A stretch of 64,000 nucleotides of DNA from Microbacterium sp. RU1D (GTDB lineage Bacteria > Actinomycetota > Actinomycetes > Actinomycetales > Microbacteriaceae): contig NZ_FTPQ01000001.1 in NCBI RefSeq assembly GCF_900156435.1, positions 744,001-808,000 of the forward strand. Direction: 5' to 3'. The notes under the pieces were generated by a model. The model was not told where the DNA came from and ran no database searches. It saw only the letters and a list, made by a program, of their open reading frames with translations. Each line of letters begins with the position of its first letter. Positions within the stretch are counted from its first letter, which is position 1. The position numbers and the translations under genes were made by a program. Positions 53,781 through 62,643 of this stretch are shown here, one piece after another.

Positions 53781-54746
53781 ATGGCGCGGCTGATCCGCGT
53801 CCGGCCCTACGAGGATCCGGGTTACCGACGGGTGCGCCACGGGTCGGGGTTCCGCTTCGTCGACCACACCGGTGCGGCCGTCCCGGAGCGCGACGCCGAG
53901 CGTGCGCGAGGCCTGGTCATCCCGCCGGCGTGGCGCGAAGTGTGGATCGCCCGGGAGCCGAATGCGCACATCCAGGCGGTCGGCACCGACGAAGCCGGAA
54001 GGCGTCAGTACACCTACCACGCCGACTGGTCGAAGCGGCAGGACAAGGGCAAGTTCTCCCGCGCCCTGCAGCTCGCCGCAGCCCTGCCGCGCGCTCGCGC
54101 CCGGGCGACGCAGTCGCTGCGGCGGAGCGAGATCGACCGGGAGCGGGTGCTGGCGGCGTCGTTCCGGCTTCTCGATCTCGTCGCACCCCGCGTCGGCAAC
54201 GCGCGCTACTTCGTCACGAACGGCAGTCGCGGGCTCACCACCCTCCAGCGCAGGGATGCCACGATCGAGGGCGATCTCATCCGCCTGTCGTTCCCGGCGA
54301 AGAGCGGCAAGCGCGCCGACCTGCGCGTGCACGATGCCGAACTGGCATCCCTCATCGAAGAACTCGCTCTCGGACGTTCGCGGGCGGCGCTGCTGAGCTA
54401 CAAGCGGGGGAGGCGGCGCGTGCCGTTGACGCCGGGCGATGTCAACGCGTACGTGCGCTCGCTCACCGGTGGACCGTTCAGCGCGAAGGATTTCCGTACG
54501 CTCCGCGGCACGATCATCGCCGCCGAGTCGCTCGCCAAGGCGGGGGCCGTCGGCGGGAAGAACGAGCGCAAGAAGGCCGAGGTCGCCGCCGTCCGCGCGA
54601 CGGCCGAGGCGCTCGGCAACACCCCCGCCGTGGCGCGGTCGAGCTACATCGACCCCCGCGTCTTCTCGCTCTACCGCAAGGGCCGCACGATGGACCTGGG
54701 TGGATCGAAGGATGCCGCGATCAGGCGCCTGATCCTCGGGGAGTGA
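53781..54746 (+). CDS. DNA topoisomerase IB (poxvirus type)
   Basis: Eukaryotic-like type IB topoisomerase (321 aa) that relaxes supercoils through a 3'-phosphotyrosine. The N-domain includes GLVIPPAWREVWIA and GRRQYTYHADWSKRQDKGKF. The catalytic domain has NARYFVTNGSRGLTTLQRRD, the active-site region SAKDFRTLRGTI and the nucleophile Tyr in SSYIDPRVFSLY (about residue 292). All expected catalytic parts are visible. Its last 26 bp overlap the convergent CDF gene. Confidence 0.93.
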   Translation: MARLIRVRPYEDPGYRRVRHGSGFRFVDHTGAAVPERDAERARGLVIPPAWREVWIAREPNAHIQAVGTDEAGRRQYTYHADWSKRQDKGKFSRALQLAAALPRARARATQSLRRSEIDRERVLAASFRLLDLVAPRVGNARYFVTNGSRGLTTLQRRDATIEGDLIRLSFPAKSGKRADLRVHDAELASLIEELALGRSRAALLSYKRGRRRVPLTPGDVNAYVRSLTGGPFSAKDFRTLRGTIIAAESLAKAGAVGGKNERKKAEVAAVRATAEALGNTPAVARSSYIDPRVFSLYRKGRTMDLGGSKDAAIRRLILGE

Positions 54747-55716
54747 CCGCGTCGACCACGTCGGGAAGCTCCGGGACGGGCACGATCACGACGTCCTGGA
54801 TCTTCCAGTCGAGCCCCGCGCACGCCTCGCGCGCGTCTTCGATGTCGGCGATCGCGACCTTCCGGCGGCGCGGGACGACGAAGGCCTCGATGTGGAAGAC
54901 GTGCCCCTCGTCGCGCACCCGGCTCCCGGCCTCGCGGACCCAGGGGAGGTCCGCGAGGTACTGATCCACCCGTCCCACGAGCGGGTGCGGTTGCGTGTCG
55001 TCGAAGGTCGTCGCGCGGGCGTCCATCAGGTCGACGACGGCGGCGCGCAAATTGCTCACCCCGTCGTGCACGATGCTTCCGGCGATGAAGACGGCGGCCG
55101 CGGCATCCATCCACCACAGGCCCACCCCGATGCCGAGGACTCCGACGATGGTGCCGAGCGAGGTCATCCAGTCGGCCTTGTTCATGTCGGCGTCGGCGTA
55201 GAGCACCTTGTCGTGCAGTTGGCGGGCGAGTCCGAGCTTGAGCCTGCCGACCATCACCGGCGGGACCGCGGTCACCGCCATCACGGCGATCATGAGCCAG
55301 CCCAGCCAGACGGTGGCGCCGAAGAGGTTCACCGTGCCGATCGTGGGGTGCTCCGCCGTCACGAGAGAGATGCCGGAGTCGACGATGAGGAACCCGCCCA
55401 TCGCGGTGAGGGCGACGGCCGCGACGAGGTGCCCCACGGCCACCGAGCGGTGCAGCCCGTAGGGATGCCGCACCGTGGGACGGTGCCGCGCCAGGCGCAC
55501 GGCGACGAGGAACGCCAGCGGTGGGATGAACGACAGCAGGTCCTCGATCCACGCGGCCTTCATGGCCTGGGAATTGCCCAGGACGAGGAACACCGCGGTG
55601 GCCGTGACGACGAGGAACGCGATGGTGATCCATTCCAGCCGCACCGCGCGGCGCAGCACCTGCGCCTGCTCCGGGGGCAGCGTCGTGCGCCCGAACCGGG
55701 CCGTCGACCCGGTCAC
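54721..55716 (-). CDS. Cation diffusion facilitator (CDF) family transporter
   Basis: Metal/proton antiporter (331 aa) with about 5-6 membrane helices. Metal-site candidates are the Asp/His of LHRSVAVGHLVAAVAL and ADADMNKADWMTSLGTIVG, and the cytoplasmic C-terminal domain (HVFHIEAFVVPRRRKVAIADI) is typical. The helix-2 metal motif is atypical (WIEDLLSFIPPL), so metal choice (Zn, Fe or Mn) is uncertain. The GTG overlaps the stop of the upstream binding-protein-like gene. Confidence 0.86.
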   Translation of the reverse strand: MTGSTARFGRTTLPPEQAQVLRRAVRLEWITIAFLVVTATAVFLVLGNSQAMKAAWIEDLLSFIPPLAFLVAVRLARHRPTVRHPYGLHRSVAVGHLVAAVALTAMGGFLIVDSGISLVTAEHPTIGTVNLFGATVWLGWLMIAVMAVTAVPPVMVGRLKLGLARQLHDKVLYADADMNKADWMTSLGTIVGVLGIGVGLWWMDAAAAVFIAGSIVHDGVSNLRAAVVDLMDARATTFDDTQPHPLVGRVDQYLADLPWVREAGSRVRDEGHVFHIEAFVVPRRRKVAIADIEDAREACAGLDWKIQDVVIVPVPELPDVVDAVTPRGSGA

Positions 55717-56207
55717 GGCGCCGTCCCCTTCCGCGTCGCCTCTGCGGTGAGGAAGGTCTCCAGCTCCGACACGAACGCGTTCTCCCCCAGCGGGACGAGC
55801 ATGACGAGCTTCACGGTCGACCCGTCGGCGAGGGTGGACTCCGCGTACGGCCGGGTCATGCCGGCCTTGTTCGTCCACGGGGTCTCGTCGGTGAGGCCGC
55901 CCGCGACCACGTCGAGGTCGCCGTTCTCGAGGCCGCGCACGAGAGCCTCCTCGCTGCCGACCGTCCACTCGACCGTCGCGTCGTGCGCCCGGGCGAACGC
56001 GCGCAGCGCGTCGGCCTCGGTTCCGGCCGGCTGGTCGTCGCCGAGGCGGATCCAGTCGCCGTTCGGCGAGACGCCCGCCCGCAGCGTCCCGCCCTCGACG
56101 GCCTCGAGCGTTCCCTCCGGATCAGCGGGGATGCGGATGCCGCACCCGGCCGTCAGCAGAACCGCCAGCCCGAGCGCGAGCGCGGCGACCCCTCGTGGTC
56201 TGAGCAT
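55713..56207 (-). CDS. Short substrate-binding-protein-like lipoprotein
   Basis: Lipoprotein (164 aa) with a signal peptide and lipobox LTAGC (Cys about residue 21). The mature part resembles amino-acid-binding PBP type 2 proteins (GGTLRAGVSPNGDW, GLENGDLDVVAGGLTDETPW) but is about 100 residues shorter than usual, so the second lobe appears reduced. It may be a stand-alone sensor. GTGGAGGAC precedes its ATG. It is co-translated with the CDF transporter, an unusual pairing suggesting metal binding, which is inference. Confidence 0.75.
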   Translation of the reverse strand: MLRPRGVAALALGLAVLLTAGCGIRIPADPEGTLEAVEGGTLRAGVSPNGDWIRLGDDQPAGTEADALRAFARAHDATVEWTVGSEEALVRGLENGDLDVVAGGLTDETPWTNKAGMTRPYAESTLADGSTVKLVMLVPLGENAFVSELETFLTAEATRKGTAP

Positions 56208-56353
56208 GGGTCCTCCACAGTGTGTCGACGCTCCGCATCGTGCGCCGGTGGCACGCGCGCTGTCGCGGGGGTTGCGGGCGCCGTCGTGTCGGTCGTATGC
56301 GGACATCGCGCTCCGGGCGGAAGGGTCGGACCGCGCGGGCGTAGGGTGGCGCG

Positions 56354-56722
56354 GTGAGCATGTGGCGTGACGTCGTCCTCGTCGCCGTCGGCGGCGCGAT
56401 CGGCACGGCGGCCCGCGCGGGCCTGACCCTCGCGCTCGGTGACGACCTGGGGTCCGCCCTCGTTCCGCTGATCAACGTCGTGGGGGCGTTCGCGATCGGC
56501 ATCCTGTTCGGATGGCGGGCCCGGATGCCGGAGTCCTCGCGCGCGCAGCGCGTGCAGCTCTTCGTCGGCACGGGGGTGCTGGGCGGATTCACGACCTACA
56601 GCGCGCTCGCCGTGGAGTCGGCCGATCTCGCGCTGCTGTGGTGGGGCGTCGCGACGGTGATCGTCGGCACCGCGGCCGCGTGGGGCGGAGTCCTCATCGG
56701 ACGCGGGGGGAGGGCCCGATGA
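56354..56722 (+). CDS. crcB: Fluoride channel subunit CrcB/Fluc (first copy)
   Basis: Four-helix fluoride channel protein (122 aa) that exports F- as a dual-topology or paired dimer. Signature elements are GGAIGTAARAGLTLAL, NVVGAFAIGILFGW (conserved Asn), and GGFTTYSALAVESADL. The GTG lies 6 nt after TAGGGT (56342-56347), giving a leaderless mRNA, so no fluoride riboswitch leader is possible. It overlaps the second crcB by 4 bases. Confidence 0.93.
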   Translation: MSMWRDVVLVAVGGAIGTAARAGLTLALGDDLGSALVPLINVVGAFAIGILFGWRARMPESSRAQRVQLFVGTGVLGGFTTYSALAVESADLALLWWGVATVIVGTAAAWGGVLIGRGGRAR

Positions 56723-57084
56723 CGCCCCTCGTCTTCCTCTCCGTGGCCGTCGCCGGCGGTGTCGGTGCGGCGCTGCGGTACCTGCTCGACGTCGCGATCC
56801 GTCGGCGCACGGGGGAGCGGTTCCCGCGGGGCATCCTCGTCGTCAATCTGACCGGGGCGCTGGTGCTCGGCATCCTGACCCCCCTCCCCGCGGACGAGGC
56901 CTGGCGCGGGATCCTCGGCACGGGGCTGCTCGGCGGATACACGACCTTCAGCGCGGTCGCGGTGACCACGGCGCTGCTGGCGGAGGAGGGGCGGACGCGG
57001 GCTGCGGTCTCGTACGCGGTGCTGTCGTTCGTCGGATCGGTGGTCGCCGCAGCCCTCGGTCTGACGCTGGGCTCGCTGCTCTGA
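56719..57084 (+). CDS. crcB: Fluoride channel subunit CrcB/Fluc (second copy)
   Basis: Second Fluc subunit (121 aa). GGVGAALRYLLDVAIRRR, ILVVNLTGALVLGIL and GGYTTFSAVAVTTALL carry the same motifs. Tandem crcB genes usually encode an obligate antiparallel heterodimer; the charge pattern of loops in the two proteins should be opposite. The ATGA overlap ensures equal synthesis. Confidence 0.93.
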   Translation: MTPLVFLSVAVAGGVGAALRYLLDVAIRRRTGERFPRGILVVNLTGALVLGILTPLPADEAWRGILGTGLLGGYTTFSAVAVTTALLAEEGRTRAAVSYAVLSFVGSVVAAALGLTLGSLL

Positions 57085-57125
57085 GCCGCGCCCGCGAGCG
57101 AAGGGCCGTGGGATACTGGGGTTTG

Positions 57126-57141
57126 GATACACCCCTGTATC
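57126..57141 (+). promoter_or_regulatory. Operator-like dyad before the RND exporter
   Basis: GATACA-CCCC-TGTATC is a perfect dyad with 6-bp arms, 26 nt before the exporter start, typical of TetR-family operators. No regulator gene is adjacent, so the binder must be encoded elsewhere. Confidence 0.65.
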
Positions 57142-57166
57142 GAACCGTGACCCTGAAGGGGCCTTC

Positions 57167-60100
57167 GTGTCGTACCTGGCCGTTCTGAGCCTGAAGAACC
57201 GTGCCCTCATCGCCCTCGTCACGATCGTCGCGGCGATCTTCGGCGGCCTCGCGCTGACGAGCCTGAAGCAGGAGCTCATCCCCTCGATCGAGTTCCCGCA
57301 GCTCGCGATCGTCACGACCTACCCCGGCGCCTCGCCCGAGGTGGTCGAAGCCGACGTGTCCACGCCCATCGAGAGCGCGATCCGCGGCGTCGAAGGCCTC
57401 GAGTCGACCACCGCGACCAGCACGTCGAACTCGTCGATCGTCTCGGCGTCGTTCACCTACGGAACCGATCTCGCCGCCGCGCAGCAGAAGATCCTCGCGG
57501 CCATCGCGCGTATCGACGACCAGCTGCCCGAGTCCGCCGACACCACGGTCGCCTCCGCCAGCATCGACGACTTCCCCGTGATCCAGCTCGCCGTCACCGG
57601 CTTCACCGACGCCCAGGCCACGCAGTCGATCCTCGAGACCAGCGTCATCCCCGACCTCGAAGACGTCGACGGCGTCAACGGCGCCCAGATCGTCGGCGGG
57701 ACGGGCCAGCGCGTCACCATCACCCCCGACACGACGAAGCTCGGCGAGCGCGGGTTCTCGCAGCAGGCCATCACCGACGCGCTCGACGCGAACGGCGTCC
57801 TCTTCCCCGGCGGCTCGCTGACCGAGGGCGATCAGACGCTCACCGTGCAGACGGGCACGAAGCTCACCAGCGTCGACGAGGTCGCCGCCCTCCCGCTCCT
57901 GCCGACGGATGCCGCGCAGTTCCAGGCGGGGCAGACGACGATCGGCGACGTCGCCGCCGTCGAGCTGCAGACGGATCCCGTCACCACCCTCTCGCGCGTC
58001 GACGGCCAGCCGGCGCTCACCATCGCCGTGACCAAGCTCCCCGCGGCCAACACCGTCGACGTCTCCCGCGGCGTGCTCGACGCCCTGCCGGGCCTGGAGT
58101 CGCAGCTCGGTCAGGGCGCGACCTTCACCGTCGTGTTCGATCAGGCGCCCTTCGTGACGCAGTCGATCGAGGCGCTCGCGCAGGAGGGTCTGCTCGGCCT
58201 CGTCTTCGCGGTCGTCATCATCCTGATCTTCCTGATGTCGGTGCGATCGACGCTCGTCACCGCCATCTCGATCCCCACCAGCGTGCTCATCACCTTCGTG
58301 GGGCTGCAGGCCTTCGGCTATTCGCTGAACATCCTCACCCTCGGCGCGCTCACCATCGCCATCGGCCGCGTCGTCGACGACTCCATCGTCGTCATCGAGA
58401 ACATCAAGCGGCACTACGTCGGCGACGCCGAGAAGATCCCGACCATCATCCGGGCCGTGCGCGAGGTCGCGGCCGCCATCACGGCATCCACGATCACCTC
58501 CGTCGCGGTGTTCCTGCCGATCGCGTTCGTCGGCGACGTCACGGGAGAGCTGTTCCGCCCGTTCTCGCTCACGGTGACGATCGCGATGGCGGCCTCGCTC
58601 CTCGTGTCGCTGACGATCGTGCCGGTGCTGGCGTCGTGGTTCCTCAAGCCGGGGAAGGTCGTGCGGGACGCCGAAGGCCACGCGATCGACCCCGAAGCGC
58701 CCGATGCACCGCCGTCCCGCCTGCAGAAGGCCTATGTGCCGGTGCTGAGCTGGACGCTGAAGCACTCCTGGGTGACCCTGGGCCTCGCGGTGCTGGTGCT
58801 CGGCGGCACCCTCGCATCGGTGCCCCTGCTGAAGACCGACTTCCTGGGCGATTCGGGTCAGAACACCTTCACCGTCACGCAGAAGATCGGCTCCGCCCCG
58901 AGCCTGGATGCCGAGGATGCGGCCGCGCAGAAGGTGGAAGCCGTGCTGTTGGACACCGAGGGCGTGCAGACCGTGCAGACCTCCATCGGCTCCAGCGGCT
59001 CGGCGCTGCGCGACGCCTTCTCCGGCGGCGGTTCGGGCATCACCTACTCGATCACCTCGCAGTCGGGGACCGACCAGGTCGAGCTGCGCGAGCGCGTGCG
59101 CACCGAGCTCGAGAAGCTGACGGATGCCGGCGAGATCGAGGTCTCGGCGCAGGGCAGCGGCTTCGGGTCGACCGACATCACCGTCGACGTGACCGCGCCC
59201 GACGCGACGACGCTGCAGCAGGCGAACGACGCGGTCGTCGCCGGCCTCGACGGACGCGAGGGGATCGGCCAGGTCACCAGCAGCCTGTCGGCCTCGCTGC
59301 CGTTCGTGTCGGTGCGCGTGGACCGCGACAAGGCCGCCGAGCGCGGCCTGTCGGAGCAGACGGTGGGCGCGCTCGTGTCGAGCGCGCAGCAGCCGCGCCA
59401 GGCCGGCACGGTCGAAATCGACGGCCGCGGCGTCACGGTCTACCTCGCCACGGCGAACCCGCCGCAGACCATCGACGATCTCCGCGCCCTCGAGATCCCG
59501 AGCGCCCGCGGCACCGTGCGCCTCGACGAGATCGCCACCGTCGAGCAGAGTCAGACCCCGCCGTCGATCACCACCTCCCGAGGGCTCCGCACGGCATCCG
59601 TGACCGTCACGCCCACGACCGACGACCTCGGCAGTTCGTCCGCCAGCGTCAACGAGGCCCTCTCCGACGTGCAGCTGCCCGACGGGGCCACGGCGGAGGT
59701 CGGCGGCGCGGTCACCGATCAGCAGGACGCGTTCGGCCAGCTCGGTCTCGCGCTGCTCGCGGCGATCCTGATCGTGTACGTCGTCATGGTCGCGACGTTC
59801 AAGTCGCTGCGTCAGCCGCTCGAGCTTCTGGTGTCGGTGCCGTTCGCCGCGACGGGGGCGATCCTGCTGCTGCTGGTCACCGGCGTGCCGCTCGGCGTCG
59901 CGGGGATGATCGGTGCGCTCATGCTCGTGGGCATCGTCGTGACGAACGCGATCGTGCTCATCGACCTCGTCAATCAGTACCGCGCACGCGGACTCAGCGT
60001 CCACGACGCGACCATCGTGGGAGGGGCGCGACGACTGCGGCCGATCCTGATGACGGCGCTCGCCGCCATCTTCGCGCTTGTGCCGATGGCCCTCGGCATC

Positions 60101-60340
60101 ACCGGCCACGGCGGGTTCATCTCGCAGCCGCTCGCCGTCGTCGTGATCGGCGGTCTGGTGTCGTCGACCTTCCTGACCTTGCTGGTGCTGCCGACGCTCT
60201 ACAACCTCATCGAAGGAGCGAGCGAACGGCGTCGGGCCCGGCGTTCCGCGCGCGACGAGGCAGGGCCGACGGCGACGGCCGCGACGATCGCGGACGACGG
60301 ACACCCGCTGAGCCGACGCGAGCTGCGCGAGAAGCACTGA
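57167..60340 (+). CDS. RND-family efflux permease (HAE1/AcrB-like)
   Basis: Large proton-driven exporter (1057 aa) with two repeats, each of six helices plus a big extracytoplasmic loop. TM4 has the proton-relay pair in IAIGRVVDDSIVVIENI (about residue 400). Repeat 2 shows LVGIVVTNAIVLIDLVNQYRARG. The N-terminus LAVLSLKNRALIALVTIVAAIFGGLAL and ELIPSIEFPQL are typical. No membrane-fusion or outer-membrane partner is present, as expected in a monoderm. GTG follows GAAGGGGCC. Its last 134 bases overlap a convergent frame. Confidence 0.93.
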   Translation: MSYLAVLSLKNRALIALVTIVAAIFGGLALTSLKQELIPSIEFPQLAIVTTYPGASPEVVEADVSTPIESAIRGVEGLESTTATSTSNSSIVSASFTYGTDLAAAQQKILAAIARIDDQLPESADTTVASASIDDFPVIQLAVTGFTDAQATQSILETSVIPDLEDVDGVNGAQIVGGTGQRVTITPDTTKLGERGFSQQAITDALDANGVLFPGGSLTEGDQTLTVQTGTKLTSVDEVAALPLLPTDAAQFQAGQTTIGDVAAVELQTDPVTTLSRVDGQPALTIAVTKLPAANTVDVSRGVLDALPGLESQLGQGATFTVVFDQAPFVTQSIEALAQEGLLGLVFAVVIILIFLMSVRSTLVTAISIPTSVLITFVGLQAFGYSLNILTLGALTIAIGRVVDDSIVVIENIKRHYVGDAEKIPTIIRAVREVAAAITASTITSVAVFLPIAFVGDVTGELFRPFSLTVTIAMAASLLVSLTIVPVLASWFLKPGKVVRDAEGHAIDPEAPDAPPSRLQKAYVPVLSWTLKHSWVTLGLAVLVLGGTLASVPLLKTDFLGDSGQNTFTVTQKIGSAPSLDAEDAAAQKVEAVLLDTEGVQTVQTSIGSSGSALRDAFSGGGSGITYSITSQSGTDQVELRERVRTELEKLTDAGEIEVSAQGSGFGSTDITVDVTAPDATTLQQANDAVVAGLDGREGIGQVTSSLSASLPFVSVRVDRDKAAERGLSEQTVGALVSSAQQPRQAGTVEIDGRGVTVYLATANPPQTIDDLRALEIPSARGTVRLDEIATVEQSQTPPSITTSRGLRTASVTVTPTTDDLGSSSASVNEALSDVQLPDGATAEVGGAVTDQQDAFGQLGLALLAAILIVYVVMVATFKSLRQPLELLVSVPFAATGAILLLLVTGVPLGVAGMIGALMLVGIVVTNAIVLIDLVNQYRARGLSVHDATIVGGARRLRPILMTALAAIFALVPMALGITGHGGFISQPLAVVVIGGLVSSTFLTLLVLPTLYNLIEGASERRRARRSARDEAGPTATAATIADDGHPLSRRELREKH

Positions 60341-61496
60341 CCGCACGCGGGCCGGACGCCAGGAGCGGGCGTGCCGCGGCGGCCGGCCGACGTGCCGGTG
60401 CGCGGTGCATCGCGCTCCGAACGCGCCCGCCGCCGGCCGTGGAGAGGTCGCCGCACGGGGCGGTGAGCTGTCGCATCGACGCTGCGGCCTGCGGGGTCGC
60501 GGTGTCGCGAGCGGGGGAGGCGGTGGGCGGGGAGGCGCTGCGGGCACGGGCGTCGATCGCCAGCGGGCGCGCGGTGCGCATCAGCGGCGACGTCGACAGG
60601 AGCTCGAGCGCGACACCGTTGAGGGCTGAGCGACGCGCGGTCGTGTCGACCGGGGCGACGGGGTTCAGCGGGGCGCGGTGGGCGGCGCGAGTCGCTCGGC
60701 CGGTGCGGGGCGCGACCGAGCGGGGGGTCATCGGTGCGCGGGCGGCGAGGGGACGCCGGATGCGGCGGCGAGCGACGTGCGCGACGTCCGCTCGCCGGTC
60801 GGCGGGTGCGGGCGCGAGCGTGCGCGCGGCGGCACCGGCCAGCACGGACGTGAACATGCCCGACCATGCGAACATCGCGGCGCACGCGATCGTCTCGAAC
60901 AGGGCGAGGTTGATCGTGGCGGAGACGAACAGCGCGATCGAGATGATGAGCCAGACGGTCGCGATCGCCGTGCCGACGGCCATGCGCTTGCCGAGGCGGT
61001 GGAAGAGGAAGGGCGCGGTGAGAAGGAGGGCGAGGAATCCGAGCACCATCGAGCCGGCCACACGATCGTGGAGGTCTTTGTCGGTGTTCAGCGGAATGCA
61101 CCCGACGAGCGCGAGATTGACGCCCACGACATTCAGGCACACGAAGGCGACCGTCGCCGCGCCGCGGCGCACCGGCCCTCTGCCGAGACGGCGCACGTCG
61201 CGTCGGACGCAGAAGGCGAAGAAGACGACGATCGATCCGCTGACCTTCAGCGTCGTGTTGAAGAATGCGCTGGAAAGGTCTCCGAACGTTCCCAGCTGGC
61301 TGAAGTGCAGTTGCCACCACAGCGGATCCGTCGTCGTGGCGATCGCCAGCAGCAGGCCGCCGACGAGCACGATGAGAGCCACGGCGCCGACGTGCAGCGA
61401 GGGTGCTGCTCCCACCCGCCGGGCGAATCCGGCGAGGCGAGGGGTCACGAGGGACGTCGTGAGGGAAACGGGGACGGCGGAGCGGAGCGTGCTCAT
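60207..61496 (-). CDS. DUF998-like membrane protein with a long low-complexity C-terminal tail
   Basis: Residues 1-225 form a membrane domain with about six helices (VGAVALIVLVGGLLLAIATT, GSMVLGFLALLLTAPFLFH, IATVWLIISIALFVSATINLALFET), resembling DUF998 proteins. Residues 226-429 are Arg/Ala/Pro/Ser-rich and look unlike a fold. This tail is antisense to the end of the RND gene over 134 bp. Loss of the original stop or a frameshift near 60800 would explain it. ATG at 61496 follows GAGGAAAG. Function unknown. Confidence 0.65.
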   Translation of the reverse strand: MSTLRSAVPVSLTTSLVTPRLAGFARRVGAAPSLHVGAVALIVLVGGLLLAIATTTDPLWWQLHFSQLGTFGDLSSAFFNTTLKVSGSIVVFFAFCVRRDVRRLGRGPVRRGAATVAFVCLNVVGVNLALVGCIPLNTDKDLHDRVAGSMVLGFLALLLTAPFLFHRLGKRMAVGTAIATVWLIISIALFVSATINLALFETIACAAMFAWSGMFTSVLAGAAARTLAPAPADRRADVAHVARRRIRRPLAARAPMTPRSVAPRTGRATRAAHRAPLNPVAPVDTTARRSALNGVALELLSTSPLMRTARPLAIDARARSASPPTASPARDTATPQAAASMRQLTAPCGDLSTAGGGRVRSAMHRAPARRPAAAARPLLASGPRAVSASRAARVGSAGVRRPRSSRPSPSALPRRARNAGPDAVRSLLR

Positions 61497-61709
61497 GATG
61501 GGGGATCTTTCCTCGTGACGGAACGAGGGTCCCCCCACATCGCGAGACCCTCGGCCCCCGTCGGCTCATTCGGGTGATGAACCGGGGCGAACCTTGACCC
61601 TTTGCCGCCCCCGGCCTCGACGGAAAACCGTCACCCGAATGGTATCGTTCGCGCCCCGAAAATGAGAAAGGGCTTGTCGCACCTTTTCCCAGGTCATATG
61701 CGATATTTC

Positions 61710-61731
61710 TTGTCCCCCATTTGGGGGACAA
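61710..61731. promoter_or_regulatory. Perfect dyad downstream of the aldose-epimerase gene
   Basis: TTGTCCCCCA (61710-61719) and TGGGGGACAA (61722-61731) form a perfect 10-bp dyad with a TT centre, followed on the plus strand by a run of A. It lies 7 bp past the aldose-1-epimerase stop in an AT-richer gap (61620-61737). No U-run follows on the minus strand, so it may be a terminator or an operator. Confidence 0.55.
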
Positions 61732-61737
61732 AAAATG

Positions 61738-62643
61738 TCATGCCGTGAAACGCACGCCCCATTCCCGATGCAGAATATCTCCGGGCTCGAGACGCTCCAG
61801 GTCCTTGCCGGTGGCGAAAGCGTTCGCCGGGGCCGTCATCGGTTCGATCGCGACGGCGAGGGGATGGCCGGGGTAGCGATCGGTGGTGAACACCTGCGCC
61901 CAACGGAACCCTTCGTCCTGCCAGAGCTCGACGCGCGCACCATCGGGGGCGGTGAGGCTGTGCCGAGCGACGCCCTCGGCATCCCTCTCCAGGCCCCGGT
62001 AGCCGTTGTCGAGGGCGGCATCGCCCAGACGTACGCCGTCGCGCAGGTCGGTGCCCGCGCTCACGGGGACCTCGTCGACGGGGATGTTGCGCTCGTCGAG
62101 CACGAGGGTCGTCGTGCCTGTCGAGCGCACGACGAGGTCGGCGGTGTCGACGCCGCCGATCTGCAGGTAGGGGTGCACGCCGAGGGCGACGGGTGCCGCC
62201 TTGCGGCCGACGTTCTCGATGTCGTGGGCGACGTCCAACCCATCGGGCCGAAGGGAGAAGGTGACCCGCGTGCGCAGGTGGAACGGGTAACCGGTCTGCG
62301 GGACGACATCGGCGGCGAGCACGAGCCGCTCGTCCGAGTGCTCGACCGGCTCGTACGCGCCGAAGCGCAGCAGGCCGTGGCTCGCGTTGCCGAACTTCGG
62401 TTCGCTGATGGCCAGTTGCAGATCGTCGCCGTCGAAGGAGTACCGGCCGTCGCGGATGCGGTTCGGCCACGGGACGAGGACGACCCCGGATGCCGCGGGC
62501 GTGGGCAGGTCGTCGGGATAGCGGGGGACGAGGTCGACGCCGTCGACGGTCAGCGCGCGCAGCGCCGCCCCGACCTGGGCGATCTCGGCGGACGAGTGCG
62601 CGCCGCGCAGGTGGAAGCGCCGGCCGGTGGGATCAGCGGTCAT
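61738..62643 (-). CDS. Aldose 1-epimerase family protein
   Basis: Mutarotase-type enzyme (301 aa) interconverting anomers of free sugars. Substrate and catalytic residues are visible: PWPNRIRDGRYSFDG, ASHGLLRFGAYEP (His), GVHPYLQIGG (His) and IEPMTAPANAFATG (Glu). Length is normal and no signal peptide is present. Its ATG overlaps the stop of the upstream monooxygenase-like gene. The sugar could be galactose or glucose. Confidence 0.9.
   Translation of the reverse strand: MTADPTGRRFHLRGAHSSAEIAQVGAALRALTVDGVDLVPRYPDDLPTPAASGVVLVPWPNRIRDGRYSFDGDDLQLAISEPKFGNASHGLLRFGAYEPVEHSDERLVLAADVVPQTGYPFHLRTRVTFSLRPDGLDVAHDIENVGRKAAPVALGVHPYLQIGGVDTADLVVRSTGTTTLVLDERNIPVDEVPVSAGTDLRDGVRLGDAALDNGYRGLERDAEGVARHSLTAPDGARVELWQDEGFRWAQVFTTDRYPGHPLAVAIEPMTAPANAFATGKDLERLEPGDILHREWGVRFTA

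Noticed and set aside
56200..56353. Possible fluoride riboswitch before crcB
   Set aside because: The -10 box is 6 nt before the start codon, leaving no leader for an aptamer, and no fluoride-motif pseudoknot is visible.
56948..60547. Minus-strand frame of 1199 codons opposite the RND gene
   Set aside because: Composition is the complement pattern of the exporter (runs of DRHR, EGDD) and it has no start signal.
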